A DNA stretch of 37,834 nt from Eubacterium sp. UBA4343 (GCA_002394235.1 DGTF01000068.1:1-37834), one strand, 5' to 3'; positions 14,830 through 24,123 are shown, counted from the stretch's first letter. Notes: generated by a model not told the origin, from the letters alone. A program made the numbers and translations.

Positions 14830-15719
14830 GCCATCTCCATATCTTCATAACAATTTAATGTAGTATCCTTTTTATGGTTATAATCATCTTGATCACGAAT
14901 TATTACCTGCCCATTGATTTCAAAAGGAACTGTGTCAGTGCTCGAATATTTATACCAATATAACGTGAGGCCTGCATTTAAACAGTCTTGGAGAATTTTA
15001 TTTATATGTTTATCATTGCCTGAATATCCGATAACAATGAGAATCGAATTTTGCCGGCACAATTGTTCTTTCATATGAAATGCAATCTCAAAATATTCTT
15101 CATTAAGCATTTCTCTATATTTAGCTTTCCCGGGAATTATTGGTTGATCAATATCTCCATGGAGTTTGCTAATCATGAAAGAAGGTATATATTTCTTGGT
15201 GTTATAGTTGTATCCAATCACATCCATCAAACCGGCTTTAGTCGCAGTGTTGCTAGCAGAAATCGAATTGTAGAAGTATCCTAATTGCCCAAGTTTACGT
15301 TCTACAATATCATCATAGTTAAGAGTATATATGTTGATCTGCTTCATACTCGGATGTCTATTTTGAGCTTCATGAGTTATTGAATATATCTTTCTCAGCA
15401 GCTGTTCCAAATGCAACAACGAATGATCAGTACTCCAAGCACCGGGAGAAACCGCATTATTATAGAATTCTTTAAATTCAGTTATAAACTCTTGCTTAAT
15501 TTCTTCACGTTGCTTTTCATCATCAATAGTATCTATTCCACTTTCAATTCCGTTTGTTGTATCCCCATTAAATTCTTCTATCTTTGCTCTTGTTTTGCAA
15601 AATTTATTTAACTGAGGTAAAACAGTGCCATTGACTCCCGCTCCAAAGAGAAAGTTTAAATGCGTCGAAGATAATATATTTTTATCAAACATAAGCTTAT
15701 ATCTTTCGTTATAACTCAT
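14805..15719 (-). CDS. SIR2-like NADase of a SIR2-HerA pair
   Basis: This 304-residue SIR2-fold protein is expected to hydrolyse NAD+ and thereby stop phage growth by depleting host NAD. It has the nucleotide-binding GAGVNG at 26-31, and TLNYDD with Asn134, the position of the catalytic Asn in defence SIR2 proteins. KLHGD follows with His187, the catalytic His position, then VIGYSGNDKHINKIL. It lacks the zinc-binding cysteines of deacetylase sirtuins, as expected for SIR2_2-type NADases. The ATG at 15719 fits the family N-terminus. An in-frame ATG at 15776 would overlap hsdR by 17 bases and add 19 atypical residues. Only 40 bases separate it from hsdR, so it is probably on the same transcript. 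Confidence 0.88.
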   Translation of the reverse strand: MSYNERYKLMFDKNILSSTHLNFLFGAGVNGTVLPQLNKFCKTRAKIEEFNGDTTNGIESGIDTIDDEKQREEIKQEFITEFKEFYNNAVSPGAWSTDHSLLHLEQLLRKIYSITHEAQNRHPSMKQINIYTLNYDDIVERKLGQLGYFYNSISASNTATKAGLMDVIGYNYNTKKYIPSFMISKLHGDIDQPIIPGKAKYREMLNEEYFEIAFHMKEQLCRQNSILIVIGYSGNDKHINKILQDCLNAGLTLYWYKYSSTDTVPFEINGQVIIRDQDDYNHKKDTTLNCYEDMEMAWGEKSEE

Positions 15720-15759
15720 CTGTTTATTTCTGTTTTTCCTACATGTTAAATGGCATTGA

Positions 15760-18700
15760 CTATGCTGCATTGGCATTAATCTGTTCGATTACTTTCCGGA
15801 TCCCCATCCACACATTTAGGTCCGGGAAGATCTCCACGATGCTTCCATGATCAGTGAATGGTGCTTCCTGCAGAACGGACAGATCTTTCATCATCCCATT
15901 GTGAACAATATATTCCACGATCTGATTGACAAAATAGATCTGACGGCTGTCCAGATTCACATCATTCAAATACTCAGAGAATGCTTCCTTTGCCGCATTC
16001 ATATCAAGGCCGACGATACTGCGGACAAATTCGCCGAGAGGCTTGTCCCCGTATTCCTGTTCATACTCTTCTCTGGTGCCAACCTCACTCCAGAGCACTT
16101 CTTCCAGAATCTCGACGTCGTTTGCCGTTAATGGCTTGTTGGTTTTCAGCTTCGCAATCGTGATCATGTCCTGATGTGTCCGCACATAGTATTCTGCCTT
16201 TGCTTTATAATTGGCCAGTTCTCCATAATCCAATTCAGATTCATGAACTTCCATATTCAGGATATCGTCCGTAAAATTCGTATCGTAACGCACAGAAGGC
16301 GTGTGTATGTATACCATCAGGCCACGCAGTTCTTCCCGGATCTTTTCAAACTCATCAATCCCGGCATTTTCCAGATAATCTGTATGCAGAATCATACGGA
16401 TCAGCTCAGACTTCCCCTGAATTGCCGGTATGTTGGCAATATCCGCCAAGGCTCTCACGTGTTTCATGAGATCCTTCCGGGCTCTTGCATACTTCTCCCC
16501 GGAAAGATAAGCCAGTTCTATTCCGTACATCAGCGCGTCAAAGCGGACGCTACTTGCCGGGTCAGGATCAGGCAGAATCAACGGAACAAGCTCATCCTGG
16601 ATGGTCAATGTGTCTTCATAAGACAGGGATTGATACCCTTCCGGTTTCGAATAAAGATCTACATACTTGATATGCTGCCGGACCGCAAAGTTTTCCCGGT
16701 TTAATTCCGATACCTTTCCGCACATTACTTCAACAAGTTTATCTCGATATGCTTTTAATCTCTGCGTCTGATTTTCCAATGTCTGCAGTTTATATGCGAT
16801 CTGAAATTCCAGGTTAAAGACTGCCCCTTGCAATGCGATCTGATTGGCGGATGGTTTTCCCTTGTTCATCCGGAAGAATTCGAAATTCCCGCAGAAATCA
16901 AAGATATAGAATTTGTCTTTATCCTTACCGTCCACAAGTCCCGGGCAGAGCCTTGTCCCACGGCCGATCATCTGCCAGAACTTCGCCTTGCTCATCACCT
17001 TCTTGAAGAACACAAGATTCAGAATCTCCGGTACATCAATACCGGTATCCAGCATATCGACCGAAATGGCAATCTGCGGGAGTTTCCGCGGATCGCTGAA
17101 CTCATCAATCGCACTCTGCGCATAATTGATCCGGTTATCAATTACTTTGGCAAAGTCATCCGGCAGATGCGGATATTCCTCATGGAACACCTCAAGGATC
17201 TTCTCTGCATGAGCATGATTTTTGGCAAAGATAATTGTCTTGCCGATCTTTTCCCCGTAATCGATCTTCAGCCCCTGTGTCATCACCGTCTGCAGAACTT
17301 TCCGAATGGTATCTTCGTTAAAGATCCAGGTGTTCAGCGCAGACGAGCCAATAGTTTCCGGAAGATTTCCATCTTCATCAATGAAATCCTTCTCGTATTC
17401 CTCTTTTTCTTCATCCGACAGTTCGTCATAAACAATACCCTGATCAATGAATTTCAGAGTTGTCTCAACGGACTGGAAGTCAACCAGATACCCGTCCTGC
17501 ACAGCTTGTGCCAGCTCATACCCATATGTCGGTACGCCGTTTTCCAGATCAAAGACCTCATAAGTATTCTTGTCAATCTCATCCTTTGGCGTTGCAGTCA
17601 GACCGACAAGCGGTGCATCGAAGTAATTGAAAATATCCTTGTATTTGTTGTAGATAGAGCGGTGTGCCTCATCGCAGATCACAAGATCAAAATGACCGCA
17701 GGAGAAAATCTTGCCATCTTCATCTTTGGCTTCGTCGATGAGATTAATCATGGTCTGATAGGTAGAGAAGATGCAGTGCGCACCGTAATTGTCTTTCTCT
17801 TCTGTGATATTGCTGCAGGAAAGGTCCGGAAGGAGATTTACAAAGTTCCGTTTTGCCTGCACCACAAGCGAAGTTCTGTCCGCAAGAAAGAGAATGTTGC
17901 GGATCCATCCGGCATTCATCAGCACCTTACAGAGTGCGATGACGGTTCTTGTCTTGCCAGATCCGGTCGCCATAACAAGCAGCGCCTTTCGGCGATTCTT
18001 GTTATCAAAGCTGTCGCAGACCGCTTTAATCGCGGCTTCCTGATAATATCGCCCTGCAATCTGCTTATCTACTACCACATTTCGTAGGCTTGTCCGCATG
18101 GACAGCAGGTTAAACCATTTCTCCAAGTCGCGCTTTGACCAGATCGCTGCACACTGTCGCTCCGGATACTGTCCGTCAACTATTCTTGTATCAAAGCCAT
18201 TCGTCAGGAATACAACCGGCCTCCGATGATACTGCTGTTCCAGAATATCAGCGTATAGTTTTGCCTGCTGACGCCCCTTGGACACATCCACGCAGGTACG
18301 CTTAGCCTCGATGAGCGCAAGCGGACGATGCGCATCATCATAGAGCACATAGTCCGCATATCCCTTGCCGGAAGCATTCGGCATTCCGTCAAGTTCAACT
18401 TCATTCAACCAGTCTTTCCCCTCTGTCCAGCCGGCATCCACCAGCATGGAGTCGATGTAAATCTTTCTTGTCTTAAATTCAGAAAGATCCAGCGGCTTTG
18501 TGACGTAACCAGGTGCCAGCTCTTCCCGGCGTCTGGTCAGCTCTTCTTTAAGCGCCTTGTTCTCTGCGATCAGTGCTTTCAGATCAACTTCAGCGACATC
18601 TGATGCCTTTTCAGAATCTGCTGCAGCTTCAGGAATCTCTGCAGGCTGTTCCAGCAGTGATTCATCATACTTACGTTCCTGATAATTTTCTCCATAGCAA

Positions 18701-19068
18701 TAGGAAACAAAGTCCATAAAAAGGAACAGGTTCTTCAGACACAGCTTTGCCTGATCCAGCGTTGCCGGTTTTCCGGTATGCGCCACCTGGTTTCCCATAC
18801 GCCGGATAAAATCAAGACGCCGCCAAAGACTGTCATCCATCAAATCTTTGAATTCTTCCGTATGCAGGAGTGTAACCAGATTGTCCTGATAGGGCATGAC
18901 GAGAGCCTTATCCACGGAATACATCCACTTGATGGCAAATTCCATGGCACGCCGGCAGTTGATAATGCTGGCTGAAGGATCAATCACCGCAATCTTCTCC
19001 GCAGAGATTGCCACTGGTACAAATGTATGGAATTGTGGTTCTGAATTCAGATAATCAAAGTTTGTCAT
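15760..19068 (-). CDS. hsdR: Type I restriction enzyme, R subunit (HsdR)
   Basis: HsdR is the ATP-driven translocase and nuclease of the type I restriction complex. The 1102 residues begin with a DUF4145-like helical domain (1-130) and a charged coiled linker. The nuclease site follows (GYADYVLYD with Asp239, then LIEAKRT with Glu254 and Lys256). The helicase core has Walker A ATGSGKT (367-373), DEAH (466-469), LVGLTATP and QMIGRGTR. A C-terminal helical region contacts the methylase. All motifs are intact, so it should be functional. GGAG lies 9 bases before the ATG. It follows hsdS by 48 bases. Confidence 0.97.
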   Translation of the reverse strand: MTNFDYLNSEPQFHTFVPVAISAEKIAVIDPSASIINCRRAMEFAIKWMYSVDKALVMPYQDNLVTLLHTEEFKDLMDDSLWRRLDFIRRMGNQVAHTGKPATLDQAKLCLKNLFLFMDFVSYCYGENYQERKYDESLLEQPAEIPEAAADSEKASDVAEVDLKALIAENKALKEELTRRREELAPGYVTKPLDLSEFKTRKIYIDSMLVDAGWTEGKDWLNEVELDGMPNASGKGYADYVLYDDAHRPLALIEAKRTCVDVSKGRQQAKLYADILEQQYHRRPVVFLTNGFDTRIVDGQYPERQCAAIWSKRDLEKWFNLLSMRTSLRNVVVDKQIAGRYYQEAAIKAVCDSFDNKNRRKALLVMATGSGKTRTVIALCKVLMNAGWIRNILFLADRTSLVVQAKRNFVNLLPDLSCSNITEEKDNYGAHCIFSTYQTMINLIDEAKDEDGKIFSCGHFDLVICDEAHRSIYNKYKDIFNYFDAPLVGLTATPKDEIDKNTYEVFDLENGVPTYGYELAQAVQDGYLVDFQSVETTLKFIDQGIVYDELSDEEKEEYEKDFIDEDGNLPETIGSSALNTWIFNEDTIRKVLQTVMTQGLKIDYGEKIGKTIIFAKNHAHAEKILEVFHEEYPHLPDDFAKVIDNRINYAQSAIDEFSDPRKLPQIAISVDMLDTGIDVPEILNLVFFKKVMSKAKFWQMIGRGTRLCPGLVDGKDKDKFYIFDFCGNFEFFRMNKGKPSANQIALQGAVFNLEFQIAYKLQTLENQTQRLKAYRDKLVEVMCGKVSELNRENFAVRQHIKYVDLYSKPEGYQSLSYEDTLTIQDELVPLILPDPDPASSVRFDALMYGIELAYLSGEKYARARKDLMKHVRALADIANIPAIQGKSELIRMILHTDYLENAGIDEFEKIREELRGLMVYIHTPSVRYDTNFTDDILNMEVHESELDYGELANYKAKAEYYVRTHQDMITIAKLKTNKPLTANDVEILEEVLWSEVGTREEYEQEYGDKPLGEFVRSIVGLDMNAAKEAFSEYLNDVNLDSRQIYFVNQIVEYIVHNGMMKDLSVLQEAPFTDHGSIVEIFPDLNVWMGIRKVIEQINANAA

Positions 19069-19116
19069 TCACACCATCTCCTTCCTCTGGTTGTTGCGCT
19101 TGCCAAGTAGCAAATA

Positions 19117-20286
19117 TCATCCGAAATACTTTTGCATCAGACTGTTAAAGAGTAGTTGTGTTTCATCTAACGATTTCTGGACGGCAACTTTTGATTTGTC
19201 GACCTGGGCCACAAATTCGACAAATTCACTCTGCAAATTCATCGGTGGCAGATAAATGAGTATCTGCTTAAGCTTAGTTACATTTATTCCAGCCATTATT
19301 GCACCTGAACTAACCAGTTCTATCTGATGCTGAATATCACCACTATAATGCAACTGGCGCATCATAAATTCAGGAAGAGCCTTCATCTCATTCAAGCGTA
19401 TTCTTAAAACATCTGAATGAATAATTCCATTTTCAAACGATGAAGGGAACACAGCACACCGTCCAACATTTCCCTTTCGAGACATGGCGATGTCGCCTGG
19501 AATAATGGAATAGGCATCCAACTCTTCCGCTTTTTTCTCAGTCACAAAGTGTGTCGGCAAAGTCCTGAATTCAGAATTAATCTGAGGAATCTCCCAAACA
19601 GCCACCCCTTCCTCCGTATATTCATCCTTTCCGAGTTGAGTACCAAAGGGACCACACTTAATATCATCAGAATTAACGCAAACATCCACCAACTTACATT
19701 TTTCCCATTTGCAAGCAGGATCTGCTAAATCCCCAAACATCTCGACAAATCGGACTTTGATGAGTTCGTCCAGCAGCATAATCTGAGCTTTTCGTTTTTC
19801 AATTAGTGAGCTTACTCTATGTATTCTCTCTAAGATCTTGTTCTGTCCCTCAATATCTGGAAGCGGAACTGTAAAAGCCAATAGTGTTGGCGTAGGCAAA
19901 CTTCTCCGTCTCGCAGTAGAACCACGCAAATTGGCCTTATAATACTGAATCGCTCTATTACACCTCAATGCGTATTCAAGAAACTCCGGCAATATCTTAG
20001 ACTGGTCAATATCCCAAATCCCGTATGCTGGGCTTACAATTCCTGCATCAGTTATTCTCTGGGCCGCCAAAACTCCTTCATCGATTGGAAAACTAATCAC
20101 CAATTGATTTCGATAAACCACCTTGTATTCGGATGTATCTTTTGATGCGATCACCTTTTTGAACTTCTCGTCCTGAAAAACTAGCCCATCATGCATTGTC
20201 ATTGACATTATGGGGTAATCCCCATCCCCACAACGTACTGTTTTAGCAGGTGATATAAGCGATCTTAACTCGACAGTTCTGTCCAT
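19117..20286 (-). CDS. hsdS: Type I restriction-modification specificity subunit (HsdS)
   Basis: HsdS recognises the bipartite DNA target. The 389 residues have two target-recognition domains. The first is about 1-150, ending in SLPTPTLLAFTVPLPD; the second is about 190-350, ending in KLKQILIYLPPMNLQ. Each is followed by a conserved helix: QNKILERIHRVSSLIEKR with DELIKVRFVEMFGD in the middle, and EFVEFVAQVDKSKVAV near the end. The ATG at 20286 lies 2 bases after the hsdM stop with GGGG upstream. A start 5 codons earlier is possible. No second specificity gene or inverted repeat for phase switching was seen nearby. The target sequence cannot be predicted from the protein by eye. Confidence 0.95.
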   Translation of the reverse strand: MDRTVELRSLISPAKTVRCGDGDYPIMSMTMHDGLVFQDEKFKKVIASKDTSEYKVVYRNQLVISFPIDEGVLAAQRITDAGIVSPAYGIWDIDQSKILPEFLEYALRCNRAIQYYKANLRGSTARRRSLPTPTLLAFTVPLPDIEGQNKILERIHRVSSLIEKRKAQIMLLDELIKVRFVEMFGDLADPACKWEKCKLVDVCVNSDDIKCGPFGTQLGKDEYTEEGVAVWEIPQINSEFRTLPTHFVTEKKAEELDAYSIIPGDIAMSRKGNVGRCAVFPSSFENGIIHSDVLRIRLNEMKALPEFMMRQLHYSGDIQHQIELVSSGAIMAGINVTKLKQILIYLPPMNLQSEFVEFVAQVDKSKVAVQKSLDETQLLFNSLMQKYFG

Positions 20287-20288
20287 TA

Positions 20289-21815
20289 TTAATCCCCACA
20301 ATCCGAATTTGTCTCATCAGTCAGCATCTTCTCGAGATCATTCAGATCTTCCGTGATCTCTACTTCCAAACTTCGAATATTAGCCATTATCTCGCTTGTC
20401 GGCGGATACTCCACCGGCTTATATTCAACCTTCTTGTACTTGTTGATGGACAGATCATATCCGTTATCAACAATTTCCTGCTTTGGCACCATGAAGGACT
20501 GTTCTGTGCGTTCACGGTTCATCTCCTGATTCCGATGCTGGTAACGCTCAATAATATCCGGAATGTCGTTTGCTTCGGTCGGCGTTCTCTTATCATCCAG
20601 GCTGAAGCCATCCGCCTTCATATCATAGAACCAGACGTTATCGGTCCCACCGTGGTTCGTCTTCGTGAAAATCAGGATTCCGGTAGATACACCTGCATAC
20701 GGTTTAAACACACCAGATGGCATGGAGATTACCGCTTCCAGTCTTTGGTTTTCAATCAGCTCTCTGCGGATTGCTTTATGCGCTGTTGAGGACCCAAAAA
20801 GTACACCATCCGGAACGATGCAGGCACAGCGTCCGCCAACTTTCAGCATCTGGATGAACAAGTCCACAAAGAGCAGCTCCGTTTTTTTTGTCTTACACAG
20901 TTTCAGCAGGTCTGTTGAAACGATGTCATAATCAAGGCTCCCCTTGAAAGGTGGATTAGCCAGAATCAGTGTGTATTTATTCCGGTCAGGATTTTGATCG
21001 GAAAGGCTGTCCCGATATTCGATATAAGGATTGTCAATGCCATGCGTCATCATGTTCATGGCGCCGATACGCAGCATCGTCCGGTCCATGTCATAGCCAT
21101 GGAACATATGATTCATGTAATGGTCTTTTTTCACCCGGTCAAAGAAGATCTCTTCCCTGTGATGTTCCTTTTCATATTCACCCGCCGCCACGAGGAAACC
21201 TGATGTGCCACATGCCGGATCACAGATAATTTCGTCCGGTCCCGGCTGCATCAGCTCGACCATCATTTTGATGATATGTCTCGGTGTCCGGAACTGTCCG
21301 TTCACACCGGAATTCGCCAGTTTGGACAGGAGATATTCATAGACATCGCCGCGGACATCGGTATCCTTAAGACCGCTCATCTGATGATAAAGGTCATCCA
21401 TCGCGTCCACAATCTTGGATAACATCAGCGGTGTTGGGATCTTGAAGATTGCATCCTGCATGTATTTTGCATAGGCACTCGCTTTATTACCATGCAGATC
21501 TTTGATGAACGGGAATACCATCTCCTGCATGACGGAATACATCTTCTGCGCCGGGAAATCATGAAAAACCGACCACTTGAGCTGCGATCCATCAACAATC
21601 CGGTCCCCAATCTTAACCTCTCCGGCAAATATGCTTTCATAGGGGAGCCCCAGCATGGCGCTTTCTTTAGCGTGCAGATTATCGCTGTCATCCAGGTCAT
21701 GAATGAACATAAGGTATGTCATCTGCTCAATGACATCCAGCGGATTGGTAAGTCCTCCCGTCCAGAAGATTTCCCATAAACCATCGATTCTGTTTTTTAG
21801 TTCGCCTGTAATCAT
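20289..21815 (-). CDS. hsdM: Type I restriction-modification methyltransferase subunit (HsdM)
   Basis: HsdM is the N6-adenine methyltransferase subunit that protects host DNA. In 508 residues it has an N-terminal helical domain (about 1-150), the SAM-binding motif DPACGTSGF (199-207), and the catalytic NPPF (287-290). Further family blocks are RIGAMNMMTHGI, CACIVPDGVLFGSS and VISMPSGVFKPYAGVSTGIL. GGGAGG stands directly before the ATG. It follows fic by 15 bases and precedes hsdS, a compact operon. Confidence 0.97.
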   Translation of the reverse strand: MITGELKNRIDGLWEIFWTGGLTNPLDVIEQMTYLMFIHDLDDSDNLHAKESAMLGLPYESIFAGEVKIGDRIVDGSQLKWSVFHDFPAQKMYSVMQEMVFPFIKDLHGNKASAYAKYMQDAIFKIPTPLMLSKIVDAMDDLYHQMSGLKDTDVRGDVYEYLLSKLANSGVNGQFRTPRHIIKMMVELMQPGPDEIICDPACGTSGFLVAAGEYEKEHHREEIFFDRVKKDHYMNHMFHGYDMDRTMLRIGAMNMMTHGIDNPYIEYRDSLSDQNPDRNKYTLILANPPFKGSLDYDIVSTDLLKLCKTKKTELLFVDLFIQMLKVGGRCACIVPDGVLFGSSTAHKAIRRELIENQRLEAVISMPSGVFKPYAGVSTGILIFTKTNHGGTDNVWFYDMKADGFSLDDKRTPTEANDIPDIIERYQHRNQEMNRERTEQSFMVPKQEIVDNGYDLSINKYKKVEYKPVEYPPTSEIMANIRSLEVEITEDLNDLEKMLTDETNSDCGD

Positions 21816-21830
21816 ACCTTCCTCCCGGGT

Positions 21831-22892
21831 CTACTCTTCGTTATCCCAATTCCAGCGATACTTCGTATAACGACCGCCGCCGATCTTAATAATCTTGTTT
21901 TCCTTCTGGAGCTTCGAAAGCGTTCTCTGTATCGTAGCCTGACCGATATTCGGAAATTCTTTCTGTATCTCCGTCTTTGTAAAAGTCCCGAATTTTTTCT
22001 TAAGCATTTCTTCGATGCGCTCTGGTTTTGAAACTTTTTGTTCTTCCACAAGCTCCGTGCGTTCCATAAACTCACGGTAGGCAGCTGTGATGACGCCAAG
22101 CATATAGGTAACAAACGGCATATAGTCATTGCTTCCTTCATGCCATTCTGCTGAACTTGCCTGCAGTGCATCATAATACCCATCTTTCGTTGTCTCGATC
22201 AATTTCTCAATACTGATATACCTGCCTACGTAATATCCATTTTTATATAGCAGAAGAAGTGTAAGCAGTCTGCTCATTCTGCCGTTTCCATCAAGGAACG
22301 GATGAATGCACAGAAAATCAAGAATGAACATCGGGATCACAAGCAGTGGATCAACCTGTGCATCTGACAAAATCTCCTGATATGCCCTGCACAACCGCTC
22401 CATCGCCTCTGGTGTTTCAAAGGCTGAAACAGGCTGGAATCTCACTTTCCGATTTCCATCTTTATCCACTTCCTCAATCCTGTTTTCGGAAGATTTCCAG
22501 CTGCCGCCGATTCTTGTCTCCTCAAATTTATACATATCGCGGTGGAGCTGCAGTAGCAATGCGGGCTTGATGGGAATGTGTTCATAGTTCTCGTGGATGG
22601 TGTTCAGGACATCCCGATATCCGGCAATCTCATATTCATCTCTGGAATGCGGCGTCGTCTTATCCAGAACAATTTTCTTCAGCCGCTCATCCGAAGTGTA
22701 AATGCCTTCGATTTTGTTCGAGCTTTCCGTGCTTTGAATTTTTGCAATTTCAACAAGATTCTGCAGAACATCTGCATGCCTGGTCGCAATCAGTTCCTGT
22801 CTTCCCTTATACTCATGAATCGCTGTCAGGTAATTTACAATTTGAGGTGTAAGCAGTTTTGTCCACTTGTTCCGATAGGAGAAATCACGCAT
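21831..22892 (-). CDS. Fic-domain AMP-transferase with N-terminal inhibitory motif and winged helix
   Basis: Fic enzymes transfer AMP (or related groups) from nucleotides to protein hydroxyls. The 353 residues carry the full active-site motif HPFLDGNGRMSR (197-208). An N-terminal inhibitory motif S-N-K-I-E-G (58-63) holds the blocking Glu62, so this is a self-restrained class II Fic protein with no separate antitoxin needed. The C-terminal 55 residues form a winged helix (TFTKTEIQKEF, ATIQRTLSKLQKE), suggesting DNA binding or autoregulation. The start is set at the ATG with GAGG 8 bases upstream. In-frame ATG and TTG codons 8 and 10 codons earlier lack ribosome sites. It heads the hsd operon. 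Its target is unknown. Confidence 0.92.
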   Translation of the reverse strand: MRDFSYRNKWTKLLTPQIVNYLTAIHEYKGRQELIATRHADVLQNLVEIAKIQSTESSNKIEGIYTSDERLKKIVLDKTTPHSRDEYEIAGYRDVLNTIHENYEHIPIKPALLLQLHRDMYKFEETRIGGSWKSSENRIEEVDKDGNRKVRFQPVSAFETPEAMERLCRAYQEILSDAQVDPLLVIPMFILDFLCIHPFLDGNGRMSRLLTLLLLYKNGYYVGRYISIEKLIETTKDGYYDALQASSAEWHEGSNDYMPFVTYMLGVITAAYREFMERTELVEEQKVSKPERIEEMLKKKFGTFTKTEIQKEFPNIGQATIQRTLSKLQKENKIIKIGGGRYTKYRWNWDNEE

Positions 22893-22937
22893 ATCCTGAT
22901 CCTCTATTTTGATCATTTTCAAGCTATTGATACACTT

Positions 22938-22966
22938 AACATATCATATGATGCAATTGAAATCAA
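22938..22966 (-). promoter_or_regulatory. Probable promoter of the fic-hsdMSR-sir2-herA operon
   Basis: On the minus strand TTGATT (22961-22966), 17 bases, TATGTT (22938-22943). The leader to the fic start is about 40 bases. The -35 box lies directly next to the palindrome at 22968-23011. Confidence 0.55.
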
Positions 22967-22967
22967 G

Positions 22968-23011
22968 CCTTTCAACATGATCATATTTTCATAGATGATC
23001 ATGTTGAAAGG
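22968..23011. promoter_or_regulatory. Perfect 17-base inverted repeat, candidate operator
   Basis: CCTTTCAACATGATCAT (22968-22984) is repeated inverted without mismatch at 22995-23011 around a 10-base loop. It directly abuts the -35 box of the island promoter. An extra TGATCA follows outside. A dimeric repressor or activator, possibly the winged helix of Fic itself, could bind here. The lack of a T-tract argues against a terminator. Confidence 0.6.
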
Positions 23012-23111
23012 ACAATGATCAAATTACAACCCTGATATCAGCTCGATATAGAGTATGCCCCTTGCCATTCTACTGGCCTGTCTGAACGGATCTGAGAATG
23101 TCAACACAGAT

Positions 23112-23702
23112 CTACAGGCTGGCCTCTTTTCTGTATACTTTCGTATCGGCATGGTTTATATTTCGTTCTGACGTTTCTGCTTGCTTCTCCGCAAGTTGTT
23201 TCAGAACACTGAGTTTCTGTGTCCGCGGCTTTGGCTGCTCTATATTTTTCTCATCCTGAGTGATGATTCCATCCCATTTCGCCTGTGCTCTGCGCACCTG
23301 CTCCAGCGCTTTCTTCGCTGCATGGTATTCCTGTTCTGCTTCCCTTACACTGGCAAATCCGTTTGCATCCGGAATCAGGAACAGCTGATTTCGACAAAAT
23401 GTGATCTGACGCTCCAGTCCATCGATCCGTTCCTGCAGCTCCTTGCATTCCCTGCGATGAAGGATGGATTTCGGCTTATGATCCAGCGCCAGCTGGACCG
23501 TTTCTTTCTGTTTCTGCAGTGCATAGAGCTTGCGGTTGGTTTTGTAAAGCTTCTGATGAACCGATTCAATCCGCATGAATCGAAACTCTGCATCGCGGGA
23601 ATCCGGGTGCTCGGATTTCTGCTTTTCGTGCAATTCGGATCCTGTCCTGCTGGAACTTTTTCCTGTCTCACGAACTTCCGGTTCTTCCTTCACGGACTGC
23701 AT
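23112..23702 (-). pseudogene. Coiled-coil fragment, possibly a relaxase/mobilisation protein C-terminus
   Basis: This 196-codon open frame encodes a strongly charged, helical protein, with a predicted coiled coil over about residues 45-105 (QKLYKTNRKLYALQKQKE, CKELQERIDGLERQI) and again to the end. It has no ribosome binding site, and a stop lies five codons before the first Met, so it looks like the 3' part of a broken gene. The composition resembles C-terminal regions of MobA/MobL relaxases, which would fit the edge of a mobile island, but no catalytic motif is present. I cannot assign it firmly; a free-standing coiled-coil protein is the alternative. Confidence 0.4.
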
Positions 23703-23717
23703 CTGCTGATGCAGTCA

Positions 23718-23939
23718 TGGTTCCAGCGTTATAAGAAATATGAGGAAGACGTCTAGAAAGCGGACAAAATCAAGAACGTAAAAGAACGAAAAGAAGCTTT
23801 GGAAAAGGCTTATAGAGAATTTGACTGGTGGATGGATATCTATCCGGTTACTGATCCTTACCCCCAGCTTGTCGAAGCCCAGAAGAAGCACAACGCGATC
23901 ATGGATCAGATTGGACTCAACCCCAAGAATTCAGATTGA
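23718..23939 (+). pseudogene. Broken plus-strand gene remnant
   Basis: A plus-strand frame reads YKKYEEDV, then an in-frame TAG at 23754-23756, then continues for 60 codons of protein-like sequence (KERKEALEKAYREFDWWMD; ending QIGLNPKNSD) to a TGA, followed by a good terminator. The good protein-like character on both sides of the stop suggests a gene inactivated by a nonsense change or truncation. The ending LGLNP-like pattern recalls P27-type phage small terminases, a weak resemblance only. Confidence 0.4.
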
Positions 23940-23951
23940 TAACCGTGTGAT

Positions 23952-23998
23952 AACAGGATGCATGTCATGAAAATCATAGCTGCATCCTGTTTTCATTT
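23952..23998 (+). terminator. Intrinsic terminator after the plus-strand remnant
   Basis: AACAGGATGCA and TGCATCCTGTT form a perfect 11-base stem with an 18-base loop, followed by TTCATTT on the plus strand. It lies 12 bases after the remnant's stop. Confidence 0.75.
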
Positions 23999-24044
23999 GG
24001 CCAGTCATAAATCACAGGCGAAAATCTCACCGGAATAAGGAGTT

Positions 24045-24063
24045 TGTACCCAAACCGTACCCA
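24045..24063. repeat. Right copy of GTACCC-type repeat
   Basis: TGTACCCAAACCGTACCCA is the partner of 12148-12166 (16 of 19 bases, same orientation). It lies just inside the right-hand 14-base repeat and is a further sign that the interval is one integrated unit. Confidence 0.45.
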
Positions 24064-24073
24064 GCGGGTATAG

Positions 24074-24116
24074 AAAAATCCCTGTAAGCCTCATAAATTC
24101 AAGACTTACAGGGATT
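24074..24116 (-). terminator. Intrinsic terminator of the lysR gene
   Basis: On the minus strand AATCCCTGTAAG pairs with CTTACAGGGATT (12-base perfect stem, 16-base loop), followed by TTTTTC. It lies about 50 bases past the lysR stop and would have separated lysR from ylxM before the island inserted. Confidence 0.85.
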
Positions 24117-24123
24117 CGTGTGT

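Noticed and set aside
16828..18087. 419-codon plus-strand open frame
   Set aside because: It lies entirely antisense to hsdR, whose motifs are complete. Its translation has no family features.
19117..20286. Phase-variable hsdS switching
   Set aside because: There is only one specificity gene, with no recombinase and no inverted repeats shared with another hsdS fragment in the window.
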